Assembly (NCBI GenBank): GCA_036023115.1
Contig: JAYKKT010000064.1
Location: 3,849,001 to 3,913,000, forward strand
Direction: 5' to 3'
DNA: 64,000 bases
From: Brasenia schreberi
Lineage: Eukaryota > Streptophyta > Magnoliopsida > Nymphaeales > Cabombaceae
Every line of letters begins with the position of its first letter. The stretch's first letter is position 1. Made by a program: the position numbers and the translations under genes. Of the stretch, positions 10,284 through 22,159 are shown one piece after another. The notes under the pieces were generated by a model, which did no database searches, was not told the origin of the DNA, and worked only from the letters and a program-made list of their open reading frames with translations.

Positions 10284-11973
10284 TCATCCTTTCGGATTTG
10301 TGAGACACCACAGTGAGATGTGGTGGGCATGACTTGCTAGTGCTGCAGCTCTCCACCTCTCTGCTCTGTTCTCCACTGTTGCCATCCTTTTCATCAACTT
10401 CTCTTCCATATTCGACCTCATCCTCTCTATTTTCAGCTGAGACAACAAACATGCTTGTATTCAAAGTCAAGGAAAGGGATCTTTAATGATAGATTAATTG
10501 TTTTGAGTTAGTTTTCAGTAAGATCTTCAACAGTAGCAAGGATTGCAATCACTACGTGATAAAGAGATAGTGCTGTAAATTGTAACATCGATTAGAACGA
10601 TTTAGAGGAACACCTCGAGTTTTTTCAACTCGGCCTCAGCCTTGGCATCCTGCAGGTTTATCCATGCTTGGATCTTCGCCTCCTCTCTCCGACACCTGAA
10701 ATTGAAGAAACAGGATAATACTGATTTCCAGATTGAAGTCAGTATACTATCTACCATGAATCTACAATTAGCAGCCTCGGAATCATCTCTAGGAAGAGCT
10801 TTTCTTTTTTGTCTGATTTCCTCTCTTTTCCCTTAATTTAGTAATAATTGCTCAGTGCCATCTTTTACTAATTACTTCTACATATCCCCAGACACTACAC
10901 CTATAAATATACGCACATGCACACGCACACGCACACGCACACGCACACGCACACGCACATTCTAAATTCAGTAGATCCTCTGACAACGTAATGCGAGGCA
11001 CTCCAAGAAACAAACTACTGGTTGAGCAGAGAGTTTCCCACCATAGTAGGGGGAAACAGAGTGATGTTACTACCTTGGATCCTTATGTATCTCTATTTGT
11101 TATCCACAAATCTTGCCATTCCTTGAGAAAAGTGTTTCTTTTTTCAATTATCCTTTAGAATTTCTACATTTGAGGTCTACCATCTTTACGAGACCTTCAC
11201 AATCCAAAACTAAACAAGATTCAGTAATCTGAGAAGTGAAAGGTACATAAACCAAGAGAAACAAGGGAACAAACAGAACCTATACCTGATGCAGCACTGC
11301 CTGCTTTCCTTCTCATCTGGCACATATTTCTTTATTGCAGCAATACCATTCTCCAAACTGTTCCAAGCCATCTCGTCCCTTTCCTCCCTGGGGTTCCAAC
11401 TATTCATGGAGCTACCATCAAACACCCCGATGCTACTCAAGACAGCAGAAGTTATGGCTTGAGTGTTATTTATGGTGGAGGGAGAAACTTTCTTGCTTTT
11501 CAGACTACATACATCTATGTCATTTGCCGCTTGGCTAGCCTCTTCGTGTTCGAATTCATTGTAAACCCCTTTCCCGATATCCATAAACCTGTCTGAAAAA
11601 CAAATTAATTTGTGCATCAAAAGCATGCTTAAAGGTTCTGACAGTACCAACAAAGTGATAACTGAAATTAAAAAGAGGAACTCCTTTCCGTTTGACCTTT
11701 GAGGAAGTTTCTTATTGGATTATTATCTGAACGGGCTACTGTCGTGCTGGGTGATGATGGGAACTGCTTGCCATTCTTCCTGTTTCCTCTGACATTTTGC
11801 ATTGAACTAGGAGACTGCATGGGGTGGAGAGGGCTGGTTCTCACCCACTTTTCTGCTTCCTCCCATTTGGAAGAAAGGAGTTTCTTTGATTGATTGGTGA
11901 AGATTGGGGGCTTCTTGGTTAGAACTATCGGCGAATCTGTAGCTCCTGAAATGGGGTTGTCGTATAAAGGCAT
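10284..11973 (-). CDS. Remorin family protein (4 exons)
   Basis: Remorins are plant plasma-membrane nanodomain scaffolds acting in signalling, plasmodesmal traffic and microbe responses. Coding exons on the minus strand are 11973-11697, 11592-11286, 10695-10614 and 10436-10284 (819 bases, 272 residues). All splice sites are GT-AG and the phases agree (1, 2, 0). The N-terminal exon starts MPLYDNPISGATDSP and is serine-rich and probably disordered. Exons 3 and 4 encode the remorin C-terminal coiled coil (REEAKIQAWINLQDAKAEAE, then KIERMRSNMEEKLMKRM). The protein ends SLWCLTNPKG; a cysteine near the C-terminus fits the S-acylated membrane anchor of remorins (inference). A different frame in exon 4 gives a longer ORF at 10195-10470, but only the frame used here carries the domain. 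The gene looks intact. The remorin group is not assigned. Confidence 0.9.
10919..10957. repeat. (CACACG)n microsatellite
   Basis: About six units of CACACG lie inside the second remorin intron (10696-11285). Confidence 0.9.
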
Positions 11974-12111
11974 CGTGGTCGAGTGCTGGTTCAGACAAGC
12001 TGCCTCTGTGTGTGAGAGAGAGAGTCTCCTATCTTATGCCCAGAGCAGCTACCTCACCATCTTTCTATCTATGCAAAAATAACAGAATGCAGCTGTAGTT
12101 GGTGGATTGAA

Positions 12112-12176
12112 ACATATTCCCTGTGGAAACAAAGAATTCATGTAACCGACCCGGGAAAAGGCGTAGTTGCGGTATA
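12112..12176 (+). mobile_element. Remnant of RTE LINE tail
   Basis: The stretch carries GGAAACAAAGAATTCATGTA, ACCGACCC and GGGAAAAGGCGTAGTTG, matching the 3' terminal 60 bases of the LINE family in diverged form. It lies just upstream of the remorin gene. No target-site duplication was found. Confidence 0.6.
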
Positions 12177-12604
12177 TGTGCTTTATTTGAGGAAGAACTT
12201 CACTCATCTTTCTTTTCGTTTTGGGGATTTTCACCTTGGTATTATTGATCAAGGAATACAGGTTGGCAGGCTTATTTGTCCTGTTGTTGTATCTGAAGCA
12301 TATTACCCAAGAGTTCTTGGTGGTCATTTCCTGGCTGGCATATGGCTGGCCCTTGGCAATGGCATCATACCCCTCCACATGCATTCATTTCTCTTAACCA
12401 TTCAAATCCCCTGATCAGGACACTCTTTTCTACAAATCCTACTTGTAACTGTCCCACTTGTGAAAGACATCGATGAACAACTCTTTTTAGTATTCCAGAG
12501 AAATGAGATCACATTATCAAATCCATGTCATCTTTGCCGCTGCCATGCTTCTGTTGGCCTGTCATATTCATAATGTAAATGTATAGATGTATATATAAAA
12601 GTTG
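12177..12604. other. Intergenic, nothing recognised
   Basis: An overlapping pair of short ORFs (12178-12414 plus, 12049-12384 minus) has no recognisable domain. No other feature. Confidence 0.35.
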
Positions 12605-12614
12605 CGTGTGTGTG

Positions 12615-12670
<56 letters not shown>
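12605..12670. repeat. (GT)n(TA)n(GA)n compound microsatellite
   Basis: GT repeats pass into TA repeats (about 12615-12631) and then GA repeats (about 12632-12670). The same order TA then GA on the plus strand occurs at 33809, 36034 and 39528. Confidence 0.9.
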
Positions 12671-12678
<8 letters not shown>

Positions 12679-12734
12679 TGGAAATTTTGTGAATAGTCAT
12701 TTCATATGTTTTGTTATAAAGGGTGTTATAAAGG

Positions 12735-12840
12735 GAGGTCGAAGCCTTGCACGTAAGTGCACAGGTACACCCGCAGGAGTCCAACTCCCCGGCAGCAAGA
12801 ATGCCAGAGCACCCTGCCAGTTGAACTTGACGCCTCGGTT
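12735..12840 (-). mobile_element. tRNA-derived SINE (Au-like)
   Basis: On the minus strand the A box reads GTTCAACTGGCAGGGTGCTC (about 12808-12827) and the B box GGGGAGTTGGACTCC (12776-12790), followed by a pyrimidine-rich 3' part. It belongs to the same subfamily as the copies at 24888, 49429 and 58035. Confidence 0.75.
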
Positions 12841-12979
12841 CGGGTCGTCGTTTCATATCCATGCCGAAACAGGTAAACCAAAACGCAAACCGTTTTTCTC
12901 TTCTCGTTGTGTCCCATCATTTCATGATCAGTTAAGTCGTGTCATGTCCAATTCTTATTTCGTGGTTTATATTACCAGC

Positions 12980-13700
12980 ACTAGATCCGCTAACCTCCGA
13001 TCTGGTGGTAGGCTTGCCTAGACATGGCAGTTTATGGGGTGGTTCCAGACTACCGGTTCTTGTTTCCCTTGAACCAAGAACGATGACTAATCGAGGTGGT
13101 TCTGATTCAAAACCACCGGTTTGATTCTGCATTGAGTTTTAAATAATTCGGAACTGAAAAAAGACATTAACAAAATTGAAATTAAAAATATATAAAATAT
13201 AAAGCCAGCAGTTTGAAACCATCAGTTCTATGGAACCAAAGTTAAACCGGGTGATCTCTCTATCCGAGACAAGTTTAACTGGGGTTCCAGCTAGTTCTTG
13301 AAATCCAGATGCATCTTTGAAATCAATGTACATCAAGCTTAGTTAAACCGTTGGTTTTGGTTTTCTTGGAACCAAATTGAGATCGGGTCTGTCTCAATTC
13401 GAGTTTCAGAATCATCGATTCTGGTTTGAGTCGGAACTGAAAAAATTATTTAAAATATTAATATTTAAATAAATAAAATTTATAAAACCAATCGTTTGAA
13501 ACCGCCAGTTTCGAGTCCAGTTCGACTGGTTCTGATTCCTGAACTATTTGGTTCCACTGAGTTCAGGTTAGAATCAACCACCCAATTAGATATGAAGCAA
13601 GTATCGACTACTTGACACAAGTTGATAAATTTGAATGACAATGGGTTCCCGAAGAACACAATGGAAGCCCCGGATAACAATTTTTGTTGGCAGAATCAAC
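12980..13700. repeat. Dispersed GGTTCC/AACCGG-rich repeat
   Basis: About 700 bases with repeated variants of ACCGGTT, GGTTCC, TTGGAACC and GAAACCGCCAGTTTCG separated by AT-rich spacers (13140-13200, 13440-13490). It resembles 58260-58960 and 30060-30360. The internal similarity suggests two tandem copies or one copy with an inverted arrangement. Class unknown. Confidence 0.45.
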
Positions 13701-14007
13701 CACCCGAGTGGGTACCTCCACTACTCTAAGTGTTCCATTCTTTTCTGATTGGTAAGCGTCAGCCCAACCCCATCTTGACAAAAAAAAAAATTACAGGCGA
13801 ACTGGATTGTACCAGTGTGGGTCAATTTGGGATAAGAAGTATTTGATATATATATATATACATACATATACATATATATATATATATGGTGCTCACCAAT
13901 GATATTGTTCACTTATGCACAATCATTATTTTTTGAGTGCATGAGAATAATATTGTTCACTTATGCACAACCATTATTTTTCGAGACCACAAGAGTAATG
14001 AAGTTGT

Positions 14008-14313
14008 TTTTTATCCATTTTAAACAACAACAACTAAGCCTTTTCCCGTATTAGAGAGGGCCGGCTACATGGATTCTTTGTTTCCACATAGCTCTATCGT
14101 GTGTCATGTTAGCAGTTAACTCACAATAAGCTAGATCATTCTTTATTGTTTCTTTCAACACTTTTGTGGTCGTCTTGTACCTCTTTTAATACTTTCCAAA
14201 TTTAGTTTTTCATAGTTCTTCTTTTGATCTTCTTTCTATATGTCCAAACCATCTTAAACGATATTCTCTCATTTTATCCTCTATTGGTGCCACTCATTTT
14301 TATCTATTTTAAA
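14008..14313 (-). mobile_element. 5'-truncated RTE LINE, 17-bp TSD
   Basis: The last roughly 270 bases of the LINE lie on the minus strand (14025-14296). They include the RT C-terminal K-M-R-E coding region, the GGAAACAAAGAATCC phrase and the TTG tail at 14025-14035. Flanks TTTTTATCCATTTTAAA (14008-14024) and TTTTTATCTATTTTAAA (14297-14313) differ at one base and form the target-site duplication. Confidence 0.85.
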
Positions 14314-15708
14314 ATACTTAGTTTTTTATAGTGATATTTATGTCATTGAAATGCAATTGGTAGACATAATGAGCATGTGAAAAGTAGTTAAGACAGTTTT
14401 TCATGATATATACTAGCACACTTCGATGGTAGTATACTCAAATAAATTACTTGGTTATTGATTTTACGGTTGTAATTAAATCTTAAAAGTAAAAAGTGTA
14501 TTTATACCTTGTACATGTATACTTCATTCACGTAAACACTTTTAGTTTTTCTATCAAGTTTTCTCTTTCTCTCTCTCATGTAAACCTATTGCTTTTCGGT
14601 GACACGAGCATATTAACAATAGTTTTTTTAAGTCTTAAGATTTTTTAAATTATATTAGTGATGTCCAAAAGAAATGAGTAGACATTAGTGAGCATGTCAA
14701 AAGTGGGTAGGATCCCATTTATGTATATGTACATATACTAGCCAAAGAGATAAACATTATTATATCTTTTAATAAGGATGTCCTTGAAAATGACCATTTT
14801 ATCCTTATAAGGGGTATGAATATAATGACAGTTCTATCCTGTTTATGAGGTACAAGTATAATAAGAATGTCTTTTATTTTAAATACCCTTATAATTTTTG
14901 TAATGACAGTTATATCCTTTTAAATACATAAGGGATAAGAGTGTGCATTATCGTAACTGGGCACTAGGCAAATGCTTTCGTTTCATTTATTCCTTTTGAT
15001 TGACATTGTTAACGAGCATCGATTATGTAGTCCCTTTTACTTGACACTGTTGAACGGGATTGAGTTTGTGCATCTTTTTAAAATTTGCTACATTTCCACA
15101 GTACTGCTCTTTATAGGTTTTGTCTTATTTTTTACTTTATGTTCTATGAATGTACTTTGATTTCATATATTATCTATCATATACAAATTCAATTTCATTT
15201 AGATGCTTTACGTGTTTTGTTTGTGATGTATAGATTTGACTTTGTGCTCTATGAATAAGTTTTAGAGCTTTTTGGACTTCGAATGTCAATGTTAAATTTT
15301 GACAATGGTGAATTTGTTATATGCAACTTACTGAGAGTTAATTATATGTATTTTTTCGATTTATTTTTCAAAATATCTTCAAGTTAATGTGCTATTATTT
15401 TTCAATATATCTCCAAATTAATGTGCTATGAGTATGAGGCGTTATTTGGGTTGATGATTAGCGTTAATTCTAGTGTTATAATTGTTGTTGTTCGTTTGTG
15501 CAGGTATATGAATGTTTTCTTAGAATCATTCTCATTTTCCATAGGAACTTACAATTCTATGGACCCTCCACTGATTCTATCTGGAAACTCGTTTTTGACT
15601 ACCTTGCTCTAAACCATACAGAGAGGGGTTGAAGAGGGGAGAGCGGCGTTGTGTTGGTAGTGCGCGTGAAGGGGAAAGAGAAGGAAGCGAAGAAGAAGAA
15701 GAAGAAGA
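14314..15708. other. AT-rich intergenic, no gene
   Basis: AT-rich sequence with some phrases repeated at short range (for example the pair near 14340-14410 and 14650-14720 mentioning TAGACAT and GAGCATGT), which may be an old duplication. No gene is supported. Just before 15709 a GAAGAAGAA run (15688-15708) is the leader of the PRL1 pseudogene. Confidence 0.4.
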
Positions 15709-18700
15709 ATGCAGGCGATAATGGCGGAGCCAGTTGAGCCTCAGTCGATCAAGAAGATGAGCCTCAAATCCCTCAAGCGATCCCTCGATTTCTTCTCCTC
15801 CAATCGCTCTCGACCCACTCTCCCCGATCATTCTAGGTCTCTCTCTCTCTCTCTCTCTCATGCAATAGCTTCTCTAGGTTTAAGTTTACCAGTAGATTGG
15901 CTCTTCCGATTACGGTCCCATTGTGCCGTAACTGGGAAAGATAATGTTTCATGTAGAAAATGAGCTTTACAGAGTCCTAATTCGCCTTCAAGGTGGATGT
16001 ACAACGTTAGTCTCCATCGAGGTGGTCATTTTGGAAAAGTTGCCTCAATTAGGGTTTTCAGCAGAGCACTTCCCTGATAAATTTAAATATGTAAAGGTAG
16101 GTTAGGGTTCATTCTTTTTGAATGAGGTGTTGAGTAAATTGTGGTTCTTTAAGTGTTAGGAACTTAGGATTATTTTATTTCATTGGATCATATGCAAACA
16201 GCGTTCCGCCGTTCCCAGAAATGTGCTAAAATAAAATTGAACAAAGCCCATTAGTCAAATTGGTTGGGAAAAGCCTCTGGATAGCAAAGTGAAGAAAGGC
16301 CAAATCACATGATACTAAAGTGAAGTTCTCCCAAGTCCCAAGATTCATTGACACTGAAAATATTGAGTATGTTTTCACATAGGCAACTATGATTTCTTAA
16401 GTACTGTTGCTTCCATGGCATGGAATTTCTCAATGGACTGAGTTTTATCTATCATATATCTATAGAATGTATGTATGTATACGTATGTGTGTACACATAC
16501 GGAGACTATATATAATAAAATGTCATGCCATGTTTGTTTGGGTTTGCTTACATGAGCCGTTCTATGTTTAGGTATCAGTCAAGTGCTGCTATTATTGAAA
16601 GACTTCCAAGCAGATGGCCTCGTCCTGTATGGCATGCTCCATGGAAGAATTATCGGGTATGTTCTTCCAAGCAGGGAACATACTTGTGATAAATTAACAT
16701 AAAAAATGTTGGGAGGAAAGACTGAGAAACATGTTTTACCTTTACATTCAAAATTTGTTTGTATGTGAAAATATTAGTCACTTGACAACCGTAGTTGAAG
16801 CCTTGAAGGGCTCAGCCACGTAGAACAGGCGTCATGAATATGAACAAACTTAGAAGAACTGGCATACCATATTAAGGGCGAGATAGTTATCCTAGGTGAG
16901 GCAGACTCGGTGATGTAGTTAGATGATGAAGAGTAGACTGCTAACAGGAAGAATGGAAATGACCTGCAGGATTGAATTCTCTTTCTTTTGCATACTGCTT
17001 CTGCCTTACACTAGAAATAGGTTATCATGCCTGTAAATGTTTTTTCATGTTTATTGGATCCTTTAGCTATTGGAAGTTGCAAAAGGATTAGCTAACACTA
17101 AGGCATAGGATGTTTTCTTTCCTTCTACCCTTGCCATCTACATCAATAGAGGCAGTAGTTGTCTTTATCCTTGCCATTTTGCAGAAAGCTTAAGTTTTTG
17201 ATTACCGTTTTCATGATTAGTATGGATTGAGGAGATTTTTTTTCCAGTCTGATTACACCTGTACTTTCTGTTTCAACTATATCCATAACTTATGAATCTT
17301 AAATTTTTTTTCGGGTGCTAATCTGTAGGTTATCAGTGGCCATTTAGGATGGGTTAAATCAATTGCTTTTGACCCCAGCAATGAGTGATTCTGCACAGGG
17401 TGTGCAGATCGCACAATAAAGGTGACTTTGACCCTAATTATGTTTAGAAACTTTTATTTGTGTTTATGGATGTCTAACTTGTTTTGGTTAAACTTTCTAA
17501 TTTCTTTATACACGATGAACTGATTAATTATCTTGAATTTGAAGTCTCATGTATAAAATGCTAAACTTAGTATTTTATCTAGCTTGCTTGCTGCTTATTT
17601 TGCAAAATCTGGTCTGTGCTTAGTGCGATGAAATGATGTTATATGAATAGAAGTATTTGAATGTAATTTCAAGGCACGGGTTCGGTGGTTCTCTGGTATG
17701 GTCGTGCGATCTAGAAAAGCATGTACTTCTGATTTGGACACAAAGATTGATCAGAATATTTTCAAATTTTTTTTGAGATGGAACCCAAAGCATGCAAAAC
17801 ATAAAGTCTGGTCCTGATATGTGGAACTTGACTAGCTAGATCTCAAAGATAGTCGACATGTTGGAAAGCCACATTATGGTTCTTTGATGTAAAACTGTCT
17901 GATTTATAAAGAAACAAAAGCAAAGTGATTGTGTAACCCAACCGTTCGATCTGGTGGCTGACATGGCTAGCCTGTTTCTTTAAATGGGTACGTGCTCTAA
18001 TAATTTTTCTCTGAATTGATCTTATCTTTGACTTTGAAGGTGCTGAGTTTTGCTTAGAAGGCAAAAGCTTGATTTGCTCTAACTCTGTAGTTGCAATTTG
18101 CAAATACTACATTTTATTGTGACAAAAATAGGAACAAATCTTGCTCATCTTCTTTCTCTTGTTCTTTGTGCCTGAGATATTTTTGACCTGCCTGGTGCAC
18201 CTGTTGGTCCCTTGGCTTGAACTATCTTTGACTTGTTTTTTTCTTTTTCTGTTTTGAATGGTCAGTAACCACTGGAAAACTTAAATTGACATTGATGGGG
18301 CACATTGAACAGATACGTGGTAAGTTGTTTTGGTTCTTATATATTTACTTTACATAGATACATCAGTTCAAATTCTTTCTCTAATCTGATACCATGCATT
18401 TTCTACAGGTCTTGCTGTGAGTGTGAATCATCCGTACATGTTCTCAGCTGGCGGTGATAAGCAGGCCAAATGTTGGGATCTTGAGCAAAACAAGGTTTGG
18501 ATTCATCGACTGGCTAAATTTAATTCTGCTGAGACTTTTGTCACACAAATTCTCTATTGTGTATCTCATTCAGTCTGTATACCATGTCTCCTCTGTCTAA
18601 GTTGAGTGTGATGAGAAGTGGATCTTTGGTCCTAACAAAAGAGTTAAAAAGTTTATGATTATTGAAACAGGTTATTCGATCTTATCATGGCCATCTAAGT

Positions 18701-21700
18701 GGTGTGTACTGTTTATCTCTTCATCCTACTGTAGACTTTTTGCTTACTGGTGGGCGTGATTCTGTTTGTCGGGTACGAAGATGTTCATTTCCTTTTTGAA
18801 TATGTTTTTCATGCTAAGTGGATTTTCATAAGGGTTGGTGTTGCTGGGTTTCGTGGTTTTTTTAGTGCATTCAAGTTATTGCTGATGACTTTGTTCCTGG
18901 CATCTGAGATTCTGACGTACTATTCACTTCCTTTCAGGTTTGGGACATACGTACCAAAGCACAAATCTTTGCTTTATCAGGACATGAAACCACACTTTGC
19001 TCTGTTTTCACACAAGCAGTGGTATGTCATTTCATAGCAGTTTGGCAGTATCACTGTCATGATTTGCCAGTTATGATATTAAGTATGGAACATGTCCCGT
19101 AATTTCTGAGGAGCCATATCTGAAGTACGGCTTACATTCTTATGGTAATTGTATTGGCGGAAAGGAAAAGGGAGATCTTAAGCAGTTCTATTCTAGATTA
19201 GCTTCATTTCATTCTGAACCAGGTTTTTGCATGTTCTAGATCATAATCTTTATTCTGAAATTCAATGTACGTTCAAAATTCTCTTGTAATTAGCTGCCCA
19301 TGGCCCCACACTAATGACCTTTTAATGAAGGTGACGTGCAAGATTCATTGTACTGTGTCATTGTACTCCATCGCTTCTTGTTTTTTGCCTCTTTTGTAGT
19401 GAAACTTTCTTTCTTTTACTGAATGAAAAGGAAGATAAGATGACAGAAAAATATTTGTTACTTCATGCTAGTGGTAATGTTTGTCACATTGCGAGCATTA
19501 ATAAAATACCCTGGCAAGAAAGAAGATAAAACTGTTTGAAATCCATATTCCTGTTTGAAATTCGAATTCCTTTTCTTTGAAATTGCTGATTCATGCTCAG
19601 TTGATTCTACATGTCACTTCGTTAAACATTCTCCATGCTGATTCTTTTGCTTTCAGTCTCGCAAACCTCTCTGCTTTAGATGGGGCCTCAATAATTGACT
19701 TATAGGATGGATCAGAGTGCTGCTTGGGTTGAAAGGATAACAAAATGAATTGTGTTTTGGTTGTTAGATACGAACCAGATGTGTTGCATTACATACTTAT
19801 ACCATGCCTAGGTACACACCTACAAGCATAAGTGTGTATGTCTATGTGCAAGTGCTTGCATGCATTGGTGTGTGTATGTGTGTTCCCATGAAAACTGTCA
19901 CAACCTTCTTCTAGATTCTTATGACTAAAGGCAGCATTTTGGTTGTTTTGGATGTCCGGACATTTATCCATTGCTGCTTCGTTTTTGGTCTGGTTTTTGC
20001 TTAATGATCCATGTTTTGTCTTTCTTGGGTACATTGATATTGAAATCCTTCATTGCACCCATGGGCCATAAATAATGTGATGTTGTTTATGGTAGCGTCA
20101 TATTATTTTTGCCTGGTCTTGATTGCCCTGCATTTTTGTGTATTACCTTAGGAGAAAGTCTTGTTTCCATCTTAGTGTGTGGTCTTTTTGTAATTTCAGG
20201 ATCCACAAGTCGTCACTGGCTCTCACGACACAACTATCAAGTTTTGGGACCTTGCTGCAGGCAATTTATCTATATTATTCTTTTTTTTTGCCCAGAGTTT
20301 TGAGATAGTGCCTGGCAACCTTGACTCACCATAAAAAGTCTGTTCGGGCAATCGTAAAGCATCCACCGGAGTATGTTTTGCAAGTCACCTGCAGTTTGCA
20401 TTTGTGTTATCATCAGCATCTTCTCTCTTGAATATTTTGTCAGAGTAGGTGTGGCTAGTCTCCATGTTAATTTGCATACTTTTGTTTTTCCTCTACTTAA
20501 TAGGTGTACCTTTGCATCTGCATCAGCGGACAACATAAAGAAATTTCAGCTACCGAAAGGAGAATTTTGCACAATATGCTGTAAGTATCTTGCCGGATTC
20601 TATTCCAGCTTGGACTTGAATTTTGGGGGGAGTACTTGCTTTGTAACTCATAATTGGTAGCCTAGGTCAATCCAGCTGCATGACGTGGAGCAACATTGAC
20701 TTTGGGATAAGTTCTTTGAGCTATTTCTATTTAAGATGAGGGAAAGGGTAGAAGGACGCCTTTTTTTTTTAACCAAAAACTAATGTTGTAAAAACCGTAT
20801 TGGTACCTCTAACACATGGGGCACCGGTATGTGAGTATTGTATTGTATTGCATGATCGGCTCAAATTTACTTTAAAAATCATTGAAAATTGTAAAACATT
20901 TCAGAAAATTGGTGAAAAAGATCCTGTGGCATACACCACACTGACGGACAATGAATCTAACACAAACAAACTGACTCATATACATATATGAAAAAAAACA
21001 TTTACTAAATAGAAAACCTCATCGATTGACTACGTTGTTAAGTGTAGGGAGAGAGCGGTAGAAAATGAAAGAGGAGGATGAAGGTGGTGGTTTGGAGGGG
21101 TTTAAAGCTGCCCTCAAAGAAACATGGTCCTCAAAACTGGCACTGTATCGTGCGAGGGTTTAGTGCCCCGTATCATTTGATACACCCCAATATTGTGCAA
21201 TGAATTAGTTTTTGCAAAATAAGTACCTTAATCGTTATTTGTGTTGGTTTAGGTACATATATGCGATAAATCCGTACAGTGCGATATGATTTTGCGAACA
21301 TTGTCAAGAACCCTACAACATCTATGCTGTTAACGGTCAAGTGAGCTGTCTGAATTGTGGGAAATGTTGGCTATGCATTGATAAAAAATTTGCCTTATTT
21401 TTCCTTGAAGTCGGTTTGCTCTTTGAGCTTTTCTTCCACATTCCATGTTCAACTTCATAACCCCACAGTATGGTTGTCTATGTCAGTTCGCAGCAGAAAA
21501 CAATCATCAATTCAATGGCCATCAATGAAGACGGAGTGATGGCTACTGCAGGTATGGAGATACAATCTCGTCTTTGCTGGTTATGCAGCAGCAGTAAATG
21601 TAATAGGCCTTCCATGATTTCTTTTTATTCATTTTGCAGGTGACAACGGGATCTTGTGGTTCTGGGATCAATGAAGACGGAGTGATGGCTACTGCAGGTA

Positions 21701-22159
21701 TGGAGATACAATCTCGTCTTTGCTGGTTATGCAGCAGCAGTAAATGTAATAGGCCTTCCATGATTTCTTTTTATTCATTTTGCAGGTGACAACGGGAGCT
21801 TGTGGTTCTGGGATTGGAAAAGTGGTCACAATTTCCAGCAATCTCAAACCATTGTACAGCCTGGTACGCATATTTGGCTGCTTTTGGATGTTTAATTTGA
21901 TGCTAGTTAGGTGTACTATATACACAAGTTTAACATGTATAATTACTCCATCTACTTTCCTCTTCCCCCTACCTCCCTCTTACAGGTTCACTGGACAGTG
22001 AAGCTGGTAGTTTATGCTTTAACCTATGATGTTACGGGTTCAAGGCTTATAACCTGCGAAGCTGACAAGACCATTAAAATGTGGAAAGAGGACGCGACAG
22101 CGACACCTGAAACCCATCCAGTTAACTTCAAACCACCAAAGGAATTCCGGCGATTTTAG
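15709..22159 (+). pseudogene. PRL1: PRL1-like WD40 gene, unprocessed pseudogene
   Basis: PRL1 is a nuclear WD40 protein of the NineTeen/MOS4-associated spliceosome complex. Exon-like blocks are 15709-15836, 16572-16656, 17329-17421, about 18265-18319, 18409-18494, 18671-18772, 18938-19021, 20200-20260, 20309-20370, 20504-20580, 21487-21551, 21786-21863 and 21986-22159. Together they cover the N-terminal K-S-L-K-R-S-L segment, the WD40 blades and the C-terminus PPKEFRRF. Lesions seen: the exons for roughly residues 45-140 are absent between 15837 and 16571. TGA replaces the conserved Trp codon after D-P-S-N-E at 17386-17388. The start of the fourth block has lost its W-D codons and reads TAA. 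A GC sits in place of GT at 20261. One base is missing at about 20570 (the C-H-N-M-L segment). A 146-bp duplication spans 21521-21812. One extra base lies near 22008. Retained introns mean it arose by DNA duplication, not retroposition. Confidence 0.88.
21521..21812 (+). repeat. 146-bp tandem duplication in PRL1 pseudogene
   Basis: Copies at 21521-21666 and 21667-21812 are 146 bases each and differ by one base in my reading (GGGATCTTG versus GGGAGCTTG). The unit runs from the end of one exon, through the intron, into the start of the next. This makes an extra hybrid exon with good splice sites at 21640-21697. If it were spliced in, the frame would meet TGA right after the W-F-W-D codons. Confidence 0.92.

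Noticed and set aside
10195..10470. 91-codon minus-strand ORF
   Set aside because: It is the wrong frame over remorin exon 4. The spliced frame ending at 10284 carries the remorin C-terminal domain.
20109..20303. Short ORFs in PRL1 introns as separate genes
   Set aside because: They overlap the pseudogene exon at 20200-20260 or lie in its introns and have no domain of their own.
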